Source of the DNA: Mesostigma viride
Taxonomy: Eukaryota; Streptophyta; Mesostigmatophyceae; Mesostigmatales; Mesostigmataceae
Assembly: GCA_009746045.1 (NCBI GenBank)
Contig: RPFO01000485.1
Span: 762,383-826,382, forward strand
DNA length: 64,000 bases
Reading direction: 5' to 3'
The notes under the pieces were generated by a model. That model did not search any database, had not been told where the DNA came from, and was given only the letters and a program-made list of their open reading frames with translations. Made by a program: the position numbers and the translations under genes. Shown here in pieces: positions 29,924 through 42,200 of this stretch. How positions within the stretch are numbered: position 1 is the first letter of the stretch; every line of letters begins with the position of its first letter.

Positions 29924-32900
29924 ATGAATATTTTTATTCAACATCATGCTACATCTACTGCGCATGGGTCTAGGGTTACAAAGGGGCTAGTGGAGCTATT
30001 GCCTCATGACCGAGCGAATACGAAAGTGTTTGCACTGGGAACGGCCAATTATAAAACCTGCAAGTTCATCCACGCAACATGGGGTCTCGGTCGTCCTGCT
30101 ACGCTTCGGCAACGTAAAACAGCCATCATCCTCACGACTGTGAGCCTCGCAAGCGGGCTATGTTCTAGCGGCCAACCCTGGGCTGGCAAAGTTGGAGGTG
30201 CGATCGTTAGCAACCGACCGGGCTTTGGCAACTCCAGTCACTCGACTGCCCCTGCTATTAACAGCAGGTTTAAGCATTCAGCTCGGCAGATTGCGTGCTG
30301 CAGCAGTGGCTCAGATATCCCTGGCCGGGATGATGCGGGCGGTGCATCATTGGTCACCGAGCGAAGCGTCTGGCTTCTGTACGCCGTGTACATGGGCTGG
30401 CTCATCCTGAGCCCACCGGATACCATCGCGCCCGTGAGTCTCGCATGCTGCAACCGCTGCTCGATATTTAAACACGGCGCCTCCGTTTTTACTTGGTCAT
30501 GTGACGTAGCATGCCCGTCTCGGCCGTGTGCCCAGCTTGCCCTTGCAGCTGGCACGCACAACATCCTCCCGTTACCACCGAAACGCGCACGCCCTGCAAT
30601 TTCCTAGATAAACACTCGAATCCTGCCGGTTGATCATCGGAACTGATCCTGTTTGTAAACATCCTATTCTGTTACTGCACGGTATTGACCCTGATTTTGC
30701 ACGGTGGTTGACCCGCCTTGTCCCATGCATGGACCCACGCCTCAGGGGGATCCCATTTGGGCGATAAAGCCCGAGACCCTGGACGAGCTTGTCCAGCTGT
30801 CCCTGAACTTCTTCTTCATCAACTCGGGACTGAACGCCGGTGCGTGGCAAATCCCCCTCGCACGCGATCATTGCTATACTATTTACACATGTACGTGGAG
30901 CCCGAGGGGCTCCTCTCGTGATGTTGGGCAAGCGCTTTGGCACACATCCCCAGTAGCAGGTGACTAGCGCATGGACATCTCGCATCACCCTGCAGTAGCG
31001 CGTGTGACGGCTGCGTGTAATGACTACGTGTAATGGCCACAGCTATATGTTAATGGATGTTGGGCAGGCCGCTCTTGCGCGCTAGGATCCGCTACCTCCT
31101 TGGATGCGCGTTGCGACGGAGGCTGTGGGCTGTGGGCTGTGAGAATCAAATAGGAACGAAGCTAGCCTACAACTCGCGGATGGCTACAGCGGGCATGGAC
31201 CTGACGCATTGATAGGGCCAGCGCTGCACACGCGCCAGGCGTGCGGACGGTCGCGGTGCCGCGTCAGTTCTACATGTGCGCGTGATTTACCATGTCGATG
31301 ACGGCCACAAAGCCTCTGCACCCATGCATGCACCAATGCTGACTGATGCAACTGACCTGGCGCCTCTCCCAGTGGTCACTCCCATCCCCAACCCACCCCC
31401 CTGTCTCTGATCGCGCCGCCTGCCAGCTGGCATCCACACCATCCCGGAGGTCGGCTTCCACCCGGTGAGCTGCACACCCACAGTACTTTCTGGCCCTCGC
31501 ACCCATTGACATCCTATATATATACTACTACTATATATTTATATAATAAATATATACTACTACTACTACTACTAGAGAGAGATAGAGAGAGAACCCATCG
31601 TTTTGTGCCGTCCACCCGGTGATCTGCTCACGGCTTCGCGCGGGCGACCCTTCCTAAAGGTGGCACGATTGCAACGTACTTGGTTGCCCCCTACCCCTCA
31701 CAGCCCCTCAGGTTTCCCTCGCTCGTCACTCATCGCTCGTTCATCACTGTTTCCATCATCGTGCGGCCAACCTAACACACGCTCTTGGAGGTTTAGAGCG
31801 TGCAAGCCTTTACGCTAAGGCCACCGAACAACGCCATGGCCCTTGCACGAAATGTTGAATTTATCAGAATAAAGAAACACAGACGCAAGTCACGTCACGT
31901 CCAAGAGAGCACGTAGCACAGACGACCTCGTCGCAGTGCGAGTGGAACGTGCTTGCAAGAGCTAGCGACCAAGTCACACATATAACTTGCTAGGTACGCG
32001 TCCAAGTATTCAGCAGCTCTGTCACTGCTGAACTGACACACAATTGATTACGTAGACTCTGGCGCGCCTTTGGCGCGGAGATCTATCGATTGTCCATACG
32101 GCTAGTCCTGTGGACCTATCCGTACTGCACTCAGCATCAATTGTGTCATAGGTCCTGGTGCGCTCCGGCACGCTAGCCTATCAATTGAACATCAAGTCCT
32201 GTGCAAGTCCTGCCAAAGTCCTGCGGACTATCAAAGTGACACTTGTACATCCTGTGCCTACACGCGCCCATATTGGCGCGCAGCACTGTCGGCACAGCCT
32301 AGGAAACGTCATAACTTTTACGTCACGTAACCAAATGAGGCGTTCCAGGTGCCGTTGGAAAGAGCGTAACAATCTCCATCCATATAACGTAAATCCTTTA
32401 TGGTAACTCTTGGCCGAAGTGTTATGGCTGGCAGGGTGTGACTGCCGAAACCGTCTTGGAAACTAAGGGCCCGCAAGACACTTTGTCATTCAAAGCATGC
32501 TCGCCATGGAATCCTTCCATTTGAGTGTGGAAGTGACATAACTGCCTTGCCGAGGCCCTCCATGGATAGCACTTCTGGACGGTGGACGTTGTGCCATTGA
32601 CGATTTAAACACCGTTTGGAGGTTCCCTTGATGCCAGTGCACACGATATGCTGCTGCATGCGACGGCCGTGTTGACAGTCGCCAGTCACCAGCACCTGAC
32701 AGTTGCCACATGCCAGTGCATGGCCACGGCCACCCAGGGGCCAGGGCTCTTGGGTATCTGTCTACGCAACAATTTTGCGGAAGCGCAGGCAGGCAGGCAG
32801 CCATGGGCATGCCTCTTGGTTGCTTGGCTTCATCATGCATGATCTCTTATTTGGATTCCAACAGATGTTATTATAAAAGCGGGTCTTGTGCTGGTTCCAA

Positions 32901-34446
32901 CAGATAGACTCATTTTGCATCTACACACCTTGCGGAATGAGAGCCCGCACCGCCCCTTCGCTGCAGCGGCTTTGCCTGCCAGGCGCCATGTGCGGCGTGG
33001 TATGTGCGGCGTGGGGCATGCGATATGGTGTGCTGTGACCTGGTATATGCATCACGGTATATGCGACCATTGTTTATGTGACCTGGCATATGCGGCATGC
33101 TATGCTATGACACGATGTGCTTCCACTGCCTTGCACCCAACTTGCACCCGTCTTCTACCCATCATGCACTCGCCTTGCACCCATCCTGTACCATGCAACC
33201 AGATGTCGGAGGCCCTGTTCAACTTTGTCAACGCGTGGGGCCTTCTCTTCTCGGGGCTGCTCTTCAGTGACGTGCGACGGAAGCGAGCGCCAGCCAACGT
33301 TGAGCTGCTCTGGGGATGTCAGATGTTCCTCACCAACAGTAGGTCACTCTCGTTATAGTGGGGAGGCCAGATGCTCCTCACCAACCGTGGGCCACTGCGT
33401 CTGTCCGATCTGTGTTCCAGATAGCGAGAGAGCGTGCTGCGGCATGTACGATGTGTACTAGTGTGCAGGCGCTTGCATGGCTGCATATTATGTTCCCTAT
33501 AACACAAGGGGAAGGTGCGTTGGAGGCACGGACGTGTTCTGGCTGCCACCAACCTGGTCGCTTGGGCGATCGGAGCGGCATGGGGAGATGTTGTGTTTAA
33601 GAGATTCTTTCTCATGATGTTTCTGACAGTAATGTTCTTTATCTGGACAACTCTGCTGGCTAGCCCAGGCTGTCGATTAGAGTCTGCATCCCGTTTCCCA
33701 TCTCTCCTTCTCCCATTATTCCCCTTCCCCTTTGGTCCTTTGCACGTTTCCTCATCCCTTCCAGGCTGCTCTCTTTTTCTCAATTGCTCAAAGCTCTTTC
33801 TACTCCATGTTTATTATGCCTCACAATAATTGTGGCCATGAAGCATGGGCTCGTTTTTTTGTGAATACGAAGTGGCAGCAAAGTTACGATATAAAGCCAT
33901 GATGGACTCCATGTCTCGACACCTCACCCTACATTGGCTAACGATGGCCCATTCCCTCTCTTCTTGTTGCACGCTTGTCCTGCCGCCCTGGTCCCAGTCT
34001 TCCTGCTTCCCTACATTGCGCTCAGGCTCCGCTACCCACCACCCGCTCAAGTGCCGGAGAGCGACCCACAACATGCGACAGCGGGGCTGAGCGGCTTTGG
34101 GAAAGCCATGGTGGCGGGGGCACCTGTCGTGGGCATGGTTGGACTAGCTGCAGGCCTCACGTCCTTGTGGTGGGGCTGTTTTGCACGGGCGGGGTGGGAT
34201 GGCGAGTTTGGTGACTTGGCGCAGCGGCTGCACTTCCTCATCTCGCGCGCATCGGTTGACCGTCCCACGCTCGCGTTTCTGGTGGACATGTGCCTGTACT
34301 CGGTGCTGCAAGGGTACCTGATCGGGGAAAACGTGAGAGGGGATGCCGAAAAGGAACAGAAATGGCAATGGCTGCGGTGGGTGCCCCTCGTGGGCCTGGC
34401 TGTGTATAACATCGTAGAAGTGCCAGAACGTGCCAGGGAGAAGTAA
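29924..34446 (+). CDS. Polytopic membrane protein, probable plastid type, five exons
   Basis: Exons 29924-30433, 30746-30839, 31427-31449, 33203-33338 and 33998-34446, all GT-AG and in phase, give 403 residues. Exon 1 has a Ser/Arg-rich N-terminus that could be a plastid transit peptide, and ends with a membrane helix (SVWLLYAVYMGWLILSPPD). Exon 2 encodes PIWAIKPETLDELVQLSLNF, exon 4 LFNFVNAWGLLFSGLLFSDV and LLWGCQMFLTN, and exon 5 IFLLPYIALRLRYPPP, GAPVVGMVGLAAGLTSLWWG and a C-terminal WLRWVPLVGLAVYNIVE. I recall similarly arranged membrane proteins in plants and algae, of unknown function, but cannot name the family. The 23-nt exon 3 is proposed because exon 2 ends in phase 1 and exon 4 starts in phase 0. 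It alone fits among the sites I examined and gives AGIHTIPE before MSEALFN. The start codon is the first ATG of exon 1; an upstream exon is possible. Confidence 0.7.
31513..31592 (+). repeat. TA/TAC/GA simple-sequence cluster
   Basis: A short AT-rich block of TATATA, ACTACTACT and GAGAGA tracts inside the intron after exon 3 of the membrane-protein gene. Confidence 0.8.
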
Positions 34447-36195
34447 AATGTGCGCACCATCTGCGCGATTTGAGCCTGCATTGACTAGTAACCCCTTCCA
34501 CTACGTGTGGAAAATACTGCGGTCTCCAAGCACTTGGCCCTGGCCATGCCATGTGTTTTTCTATGTGATCCGCCTGCAGCCGGTGATGCTTGAAGCTCTC
34601 ATCGAGCGCTGCGCTCCTCGTTTCTAGTACGTTTCCTTTAGCAAGGAACCCCTCTGCATTTGCGGAAGGGTTGGGGCAGGATGCAGAGAAAGGCTGGCGA
34701 ACTGGGAGCTGACCTCAGGACAGCATAATGTAGCGCAAGGAAGTTTCCATGAGCTAGCTACCGTGTTACCTTGCTGTTCCTGCGCTGTGGATCATAGCAT
34801 CCCATGGGCCATGGCGTGCGATAGTTGTCGCACATGAATGATACTATAAGTTAAAGCGTCCTTGGGTGCTCCTGATCATCAGCAGACATCATGTCAGGCT
34901 GTTGCACATGGGCCTGTTGTTAAGTGCGTGCCAATAGCCTTTACTGTGATGTCGTTGTGCGTAGGCCATAGCACTTCGGTGGTCGTTTCGTGCTAACGAC
35001 CATCCTTGTCCTGGTGTTGCGCTTGGGACTATTTTCTGGTCGTTCCGTGCCAATTACCATCCTTGTGATGTCGTTTCCCGCTAGTGTTTTCAGGTAAGGG
35101 TTTTGGGCACGCATCAGACGTCTGACCCGCTGGCCTCGGCCGCGCGTGAGATGTCTGACGTATGCAACCAGAAGCGGCACGCCAGACCATAGAAAACGGC
35201 AACCGGCAGGCCTGGCATTCAGGCGTAAATTTGGGCTGCTAGGGCATTATTCCATAGGTATGGTTCCCACTACACCAACAAATGCCTAGCTAGGGACAGA
35301 CCTGGCCCGATGTCTGGAGTAATGCTGCGAGCCTCTCGCCTAAATTGGTGTATTGATGCGTGAGAAGTGGGTCGTGTCATATACATGAGCCAGAGGGCTC
35401 CAAAATATTAATTGTGTGTCAGACGTTTCAACCGCGCAGCTGTTAAAATCCTGACCTGGTGCAAGCCTTCGACGCCCATGTGCCTCAGGCTACTAGCTAG
35501 TTGTGGCGCTTTTGCACGCTGGACTCATTTGCCTTGTATATGGGCTGACTGGAGATGTAAATAAGTAAGTAAGTACTAATTGCGTGTCATGCGCCATGGA
35601 GTATGATGCTAATATCATTATCTAGAAAAATAATTACACGAAAGTTACAAATATATCGTCTACGTTTGTCGCTTTTTGATCTGACGACAATGTAAGATTG
35701 GTTGATATCAGTTTGTATCGGCTACGTCCTCTCGGTTTGTTGTACGTCAAACTACAACCAGATTCCAGCCGTGGTCACCCCGGCTACTTCGGCGATACTA
35801 GAATATCGCGTAGGTCGGTGCCTAGTAGTCCTGCGCACATAGCTCTAGTGGTGAGTCATCTTCTATACATTCAGCAATATCGGACATATTGGCACCGACC
35901 CCTCTCCGGTAAAGAGGTTTTTCGCAGTTGGGCTGTTTCGAAACATCAAGTGAGATGCCTTCGGATCAGGAGACTCACACAGCCGCGAAATCATGCCAAA
36001 GGTCCTATGTTCGATTCCTTGCTGGTAGCTTCTGGGCTTTCTTATTTTCTGTGTTCCGCGGAATCTCAGATTGGGGCCGCTAACGTTTTCACGTTTGTTG
36101 CTTTCTGATCTGATGCACAGTATCGTCTGCGTCATGCCCTGGCCAGGGCAAGCATATAGTCACTAGAGGGGGATATTATAATCCCAGCGTGTAGC
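34447..36195. other. Intergenic region without supported genes
   Basis: Short open frames only. A pol III B-box-like TGTTCGATTCC lies at about 36008, but no tRNA fold can be drawn around it. TAAGTAAGTAAGTA occurs at about 35563-35576. The region leads into the retrotransposon fragment at 36196. Confidence 0.45.
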
Positions 36196-38423
36196 TCAGC
36201 CCTGCCTATACAGAGAGCCACTCTCTGCATGAGAACTCTCGATAAGAAGTCATGCCTTAGCTTTTGTATAGCCACGTTGATCTTCCCCCCCATGACAGGC
36301 TCTCTGGCTCACCGCAGCAGCAGCTCGACCAGTGGTATTCCTCCCAGTCCCGGCTGCTCGGCGCCCGGCCCCCCGCCGCCTCCGCCGCTTGGCCCTCTGG
36401 CGGCCGCACGCCTGGCAGTAGCGCCTGCGGACGTCCCTGCGCCCCCCACGCCGCCCGCCGCTGAGCAGGACTACACGTACCCAGCCCTGACGGAGCCCCT
36501 GGCCGACCCCAACGAGCTACCGCCGTTCGCCGAGCTCGAGCTGAGCACCGCCGCCAAGCAACTCCGCTTCTACGCCGCCGTTGGACCTGACCAGCTCCCA
36601 GCCCCGGTGATTAAGCTGACGGCGCTCACGGGGTTCCTGCTTGACGTCTGCAACCGGATCCTGCTTGCCGACGCGCCGCCGATTCCTGAGTGGCAGCACA
36701 GCTACCGTATTATGCTGTACAAAAACAAAGGTTCCCCTGACGACCCCGCCAACTACAGAGGAGTCTGCATCCAGACCGCCGCCCCCAAGTTGTTCATGCG
36801 CATGATCCTCAACCGCCTTCGTTCTGCTCTCGACTGTCACCTTGGGGAAAGTCAAATGGGCTTCCGTCCTGGGCGCAACACCTTCATGGCCCATCTTCGT
36901 CGCGCGTCGCCTCTTCGAGGAAATCGCTCTCCTGCAACCTGGTGAGTTTCCCGCCATCCTGATCTTCGTCGACTTCATCAAGGCTTTTGATTCTGTCCTC
37001 TGGGACGCTCTATGGGCGGTACTTGCTCGCGCTCGCGTCCCCACTCCCCTGATTACCGTCATCCGCACGCTGTATGAGGGGTCGACCACTTCGGTGCGCA
37101 CTCAACACGGCATTACCCCGCCATGCCCACTGCAGACCGGCGTCCGTGGCAGGGTTGCGTCCTGTCGCCGTACCTGTTTATTATTGTAGTGGATTATGTC
37201 ATGCGCCAGGCACGTGCTCGCTTTGCTAGTATCACAGGCCGTGCCCCTGGCCTAGCGATCACGAACGAGCTTGGGGAAGGGGGGCAGACATTGCATGCTA
37301 ACAAGCAGAATTTACTAGCTGACCTCATTTATGCCGACGACATCACGCTCATCGAGAAGCCGGAGTCTGCCCAACTTTGGCTGGACTGCCTGGCGCTCGA
37401 GGCTCGGGCGGTTGGTCTAGAAATCAGCCCCAAAACGGAGGCCCTGGCCCTCGGCATGGCAGGGCCCCCACCCACACTCCGCCTCTTAGACGACACCGAG
37501 GTCAACTACCCTCCTTCAGGCCGCTTCAAGCTGCTCGGCAGTTGGCTTCCCGACTGCGAGGACGACATGACGACACGGATCGGCATGGCGTGGGCGCACC
37601 TCCATGACCACCGCCGCTGGTGGAGCAACCCCGCCCTACCCCGGATCGTCAAGCGTGACCTCTTCAAGGTCGTCATTCTGACGATCCTGACCTACGGCGC
37701 TGAGACGTGGACACTGACGCAGGAGCTGGAGCAACGACTCGACGGCGCCGTCGCCCAGATGCTGCGCAAGGCCCTTAACATCCCCTTTGGTTTGCACATT
37801 AGTAATGAGGATTTGTACGCTGATTTGCCCTATGTTTCCCACATTATTAGGCACAGGCGCCTGGGCCTAGCCGGGCACCTGGCCCGCACAGATCAGGTAG
37901 ATACATCAGATAGACTAGCTGGCACCAAGCCCGCCCAGCCTGGGCGATATGTCCTCACCTGGCGTGCCCCCGGCCGCGCGCGGCAGGGCCGCCACCCGTG
38001 GACTTTTCGTGATAGACTCGGCATGGACATGTGCTACACTATAGACGTGACGGGCTCACCCCCGGGCAGCCTCCTGGTTTGTCTGTAATAATAGTGGAGG
38101 CAGATGGTGCGCAAGGATAGATATGGCAAGTAGTGATCAATGAAGGAGACCACCCCCAAGCCTGTGGGGGCTCCGCGAGTGACCAAGTATGGCATTCATA
38201 GCGATTCGGGCCGCGGTGCCCACACCCCTGTAACTAGGACCTAGATAGCTTATACCATCCATTCCATCCCATGTTCCCCTCCCACTGAGGACTTATGCTC
38301 ACGTGACGCAGTCACGTGTCTATTAATTAATTAATTAATCCATTCCATCCCATGTTCCCCTCCCACTGAGGACTTATGCTCACGTGACGCAGTCATGTGT
38401 CTATTAATTAATTAATTAATTAA
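36196..38423 (+). mobile_element. Non-LTR retrotransposon (LINE) fragment with broken reverse transcriptase
   Basis: The reverse-transcriptase domain is spread over at least three frames. A pre-RT part with QQLDQWYSSQSRLLG is near 36320-36370 in one frame. YRIMLYKNKGSPDDPANYRG and GESQMGFRPGRNTFMAH are at about 36700-36890 in a second. The first catalytic aspartate block ILIFVDFIKAFDSVLWDAL is near 36950-37010 in a third. The second frame then resumes with QGCVLSPYLFIIVVDYVM and the catalytic LIYADDITLIEKPE at about 37320-37360, ending in a connection/thumb region to 38088. The YADD box and the first Asp are still present, but frameshifts near 36370, 36900 and 37130 make it a dead copy. After the stop comes a 3' UTR and two tandem 81-bp copies of the tail (38259-38339, 38340-38423), each ending in (TTAA)n. 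No endonuclease domain is visible, so it is 5'-truncated. Confidence 0.9.
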
Positions 38424-38480
38424 TGTCCACAGCTAATGTATATGTCCACAACTAGTCTAAAATATGGGCCTCAAGTGCAT

Positions 38481-38700
38481 GAGGCCTCGAGCTAATCTTG
38501 CACGCAAACTATGCCTACCATGCTTTTATAATTTTATATATTTCACCATACCTAGTCACGTGCGCCGCTAACGCACGGTACACAACAAGTGAGGCCTCGA
38601 GCTAATCTTGCACGCAAACTATGCCTACCATGCTTTTATAATTTTATATTTCACCATACCTAGTCACGTGCACCGCTAACGCACGGTACACAACAGCCTA
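38481..38700 (+). repeat. 110-bp tandem duplication
   Basis: Two copies of a 110-bp unit starting GAGGCCTCGAGCTAATCTTG at 38481 and 38591, sharing CCATGCTTTTATAATTTTAT and CACGTGCGCCGCTAAC. The right part continues into element A-like sequence (CAGCTTAGCCCTTG) to about 38760. Confidence 0.85.
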
Positions 38701-38769
38701 GCTGCATAGCCTCAGCTTAGCCCTTGTTTTTCTAGCCCTTGCTTTTCTAGACTAGATAGCTTAGAGTTA

Positions 38770-39925
38770 GGTTAGTTCAGCAGATTGCCACGAGCCACGA
38801 GCCACGAGGTAGCCATGGCTGACGGCGGAGCTCATAACTTTCACGTTTGAGCACCGACTTTAGCCGTGAATATCACAATCGACGCGTCTTTCTACGACGC
38901 ACATGCTGATATAATTTTCCGAAGCTATTACGCAATATATGACGAGCAAACGCTCCTCGACGCAGCGCACTGAGCCTGGTGGCTGCGCTCGGCAATGAAA
39001 ATACGTCTGCAGCCCCGGCTGCAGCCTCGCCATCAGGGCCGGAAGGCAGTGGTGACACGAGTCGTGCACTGGTGCTCGCCCCTAACCCTCCCGGGCTTTC
39101 CTCGCCCTCTCTGCATCGCCTAACCCAAAGCGCAGCCGCCCAGGCGAATCTGGCTGGTCTGAGCGCGATTTTGACGTTGATCATCTCTTTACCACCTTCG
39201 ACGTCAACAGGCCTGCCTTTTTCGAAATGCCATCCATCAAGGACAGTGCGCCATCGCTGTCGAGGTCCTGCAGAACACCGCAGGCCTGGTGAACCGCCCA
39301 GGGCCGCAGTGAAGGACATTGCCGCCAAGCCCGCCCTGCTGGCCTGCATGGCTGGCGATGCTCCTCCCATCACGACCTGGGCGGACATGCTAAAGCAACA
39401 CACCACCTCCACCACCTCCGCCGTCGCAGCCCAGCTCCAGCGGCAGACGCTTGACAGTCCGCGAGGAGGCCGAGCTCGCCAAGCGCAGCCTTAACGCCAT
39501 ACTCAATCTTGAACTTCGACATGGAGGAAGGTGAGAATTCCGAGAAGCTTGCACGTGGGTTGGAGAGCAAAATCCCTGATCGCATGGGCCTTCTGGGTGA
39601 GATTAAGCTGACCGCCCACCGCCTTCCCCGCGCGCGGGGTAAGGCAGGGGTGCCCCCGCTTCTTCTCATCTAGTTCAAGAGCCCATCGGACAAGATTTCG
39701 TTTCTCAGACGCCGCAAGCGGCTCGAGAACACTCCCTTCACCGTGGACGACGACTTGACCCTGCCGCAGCAACAACGGCGACGGGAGCTATGGCCGACCT
39801 ACCTCCAGCTCCGGCAGACCAAGGCGGGGCAGCCGGTGTACTGGAAGGGGGCGGCCATCTACGTCGGCCACAAGCCCTGGCATGCGACCCCCGCGGCCCC
39901 AACGACTCCAGAAGCCCCAGCTTAG
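38770..39925 (+). pseudogene. LINE ORF1-like remnant
   Basis: A second retrotransposon piece. The upstream part encodes Ala/Pro/Ser-rich sequence (VLALVAALGNEN-like, then SPSLHRLTQSAAAQANLAGL). The 3' part has KISFLRRRKRLENTPFTV, then DDDLTLPQQQRRRELWPTYL and QPVYWKGAAIYVG. This order, with a basic strand, a V-D-D-D-L-T loop, an Arg-rich helix and a final W-x-G-x-x-I/L-x-V-G strand, matches the C-terminal domain of LINE ORF1 (RNA-binding chaperone) proteins. There is an in-frame TAG at about 39671 and frame changes upstream, so it is non-functional. It lies 3' of the RT fragment rather than 5', so the two are not parts of one intact element. Confidence 0.65.
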
Positions 39926-40589
39926 GGGAATACAGCAGTAGTAGTGTAGAATAGATAGACCGTGGCCATGTACATGTAAGCCTCCTACAGGCTTTATACC
40001 AGCTGACTCACGAGTCTCATTTAGCCATGTACATGTGTGCCTATGATGTGCCACACTCCAGATGATGCCTAGCTTTATTTAGTTAAGCTGTGCCCATGCA
40101 GAGAGCTGTTCTCTGCTGAGAGGCCACGCTCTAGCCCTTGTATAGCCATGCTAGCTGATCTTCCCCACCTATGACGGGCTCCCCTTAGCTGGGTGTTGCC
40201 CGAGACTCTGGGTGGTGCAGGTGCCCTAGTGCACCTAGAGCAAGTGTTGTTTACATTCCCACCCTTGCAGGAAGTAGCTTAGAATGTATTATAGGCTCAT
40301 ATGCCCCTTCTCTGGGCTGTGTGCTACAGATACTCCCAACGGAGTTATTCTGATCAGGCACTCCGCAAAGGTGAAAACCTTTGCGTTCAGTGCCGGGCCG
40401 CGGAAAACGCGGAAAACGCGATCTGCAAATGAATCCGACCGGAATCGAACTGGGGACCTCTCGCACCAATTTTGGAGTTATGTTCCTAATTAATTAATTA
40501 GGTTAGTTCGATTACGCGGCTCCTCCCACTAGCTCCACCCATCCATCAAGGAATATGTGCTACATGATCTCCCAACGGAGGCATGTTAT
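39926..40589. other. Repeat-derived sequence, no gene
   Basis: 40080-40200 resembles 36190-36310 (landmarks TGTATAGCCA, GATCTTCCCC, ATGACGGGCTC), probably shared LINE-flank sequence. A B-box-like AGTTCGATTCC on the minus strand at 40438-40448 lies in a 3'-tRNA-like context but without a foldable tRNA. Runs of TTAATTAATTA occur at about 40488-40500. Confidence 0.45.
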
Positions 40590-40723
40590 AATTTAATTTA
40601 AGAGCTTTTGACAGATCTGAAAAGTTAGGGCCCGAAAAATACAGATGGCTAGGCGTATATGCAGATCTGTTTTTTTATTCCAGATCTGTACGTAAACTCC
40701 GACGTAATGCCCTTACGTCTTCG
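40590..40723 (+). repeat. Left copy of a ~135-bp inverted repeat
   Basis: Outer AATTTAATTTAA, then CTTTTGACAGATCTG, GGGCCCGAAAAATACAGATG, CGTATATGCAGATCTG and ACTCCGACGTAATGCC. The inverse series is at 43909-44053. TTTAA-type repeats flank both copies on the outer side. Confidence 0.8.
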
Positions 40724-42200
40724 AGACTCGTCCCGGGCCATGCATGCGGGCGGTGCGGCACAAATACCTGAAAATTAGCCAAAATTAGTCAGCCATGGTT
40801 TTAAAAGTAAGCTAATGGAATTTTAAGGCATGGTAAAACCAGTCCTGAAAAGCTAGCAGCCCAGTTTTATCGCGTGTAGATTGTTTGCTTTCTCGACATT
40901 TTGTTCGGACGCGAGTGCATTATCACGGGAAGCATTACGATTGGTAGGCAACGATGTCGACGTACGTGAAGCCTCTGCTCTATGACGGGAAGGCATCTGG
41001 CGTTGCTGCAACTGGAATCAGGCCAGTGCCATGTTCGGCACCGTGCACGCGGAAATAAGGCGCCGTCACGTTAGATAGCACTGCTGAGGACGAGCTGCGC
41101 CTGCCTGCCCATAGTTACCGAGTTTTTCTCGCATCGCACTGCATTATTGCTGGCCAGACTTTGCTGCCTTTATGCCCGACAGATTGGTTCACGAACCGTT
41201 TTAATTTGCTGCGTGCGTGGCTCCTGCCCTTCCATGGCAATGTTTGCAATTTCGCACTTTTTCGTTGTGATTGTTGGCACATACTACATAGCCATGCACA
41301 TGACATACTGCATGAAGGTCGCAAAGTTAGGTATAGTTTCTGCTTGTAAATCCTGACGTTATTGCTTCACACACGCTTCCTTGCAATGAAGGCCCTGGCC
41401 GAAGCTCGTTGCTTGCCAAAGCCTTCCTGTGTTGAACAGCGGTTCTCAGTGGGCACATGAAAGAGACGTTGCCAGGCATTGTAAGATTTCCAACCACACG
41501 CTTGTCCTGTAACCATGCAATTCATTCCATTTGCGTTATGAAGCTGGCAGCTTGTGAGCCTGCAACCATTAATTGCAGTTTGGCACATGTTACAACAAGT
41601 AGGCTCCTTGAATTTAGGCTGCTTTCTCGCTTATTTTTGCTGATGCTACAGGCAACTTTGGACTTTACACGAACTTGAGTCCCACCCGCATCCAGCCCCC
41701 CCAATCATCCATCCACTCCGTCCCTACCCACCCAATTATACCACCGTCTTCCCGCCCACTCTTGAACTAATCAGCCCAACCCCCCAGCCCAAGACACAGG
41801 CAAATGCCCATGTAGCCACCCATGTGCGCGTGCAAAGAGACACTCAACTAGCTAGGCTGCATATACGTGCCATGGGGGCATAACAGGTGCATGGGCGCAG
41901 GTGCACATGCAGGCCCGCAGGCATGCACACAAGCAGGCAGACAGGCTGACAGATGGGTGGGCAGTAGGCGGGTGGCAGACATGCAGGCGGGCAGGCGGGA
42001 GGATGGGCAGAACGTTGGGTGGACAGGCGAGTAAGAAGGTCGTTGGGTCCAAGCAACCAGTTTATTGGTGATGGATTAATGTATGTGGCGCATGTGTGCA
42101 AGTCTGCCTGTGTTTGTGTGGGATTGTATGCATGTGCACGTGTGCTCGTGGGTGTGTGCACATTTGTGTGCATGTGTGTTCTGACGACGATGTGTGTGTT
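40724..42200. other. Region inside the 40.6/44.0 kb inverted repeat, left part
   Basis: No supported coding region; ORFs here are short and of random composition. 41690-42060 is purine/pyrimidine-skewed (CCCACCC, then GCAGGCAGGC), leading into the TG-rich array. Confidence 0.4.

Noticed and set aside
33515..33829. Hydrophobic ORF (FFLMMFLTVMFFIWTTLL) inside the membrane-protein intron
   Set aside because: Exons 33203-33338 and 33998-34446 join in phase without it, and it has stops and no matching splice sites in frame.
35930..36025. Possible tRNA around a TGTTCGATTCC B-box
   Set aside because: No acceptor stem or anticodon arm can be paired and no A-box lies at the right distance; at most a decayed tRNA-derived repeat.
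40400..40500. Possible minus-strand tRNA (AGTTCGATTCC with a T-arm look)
   Set aside because: The T-stem has mismatches and there is no D-arm or anticodon arm upstream.
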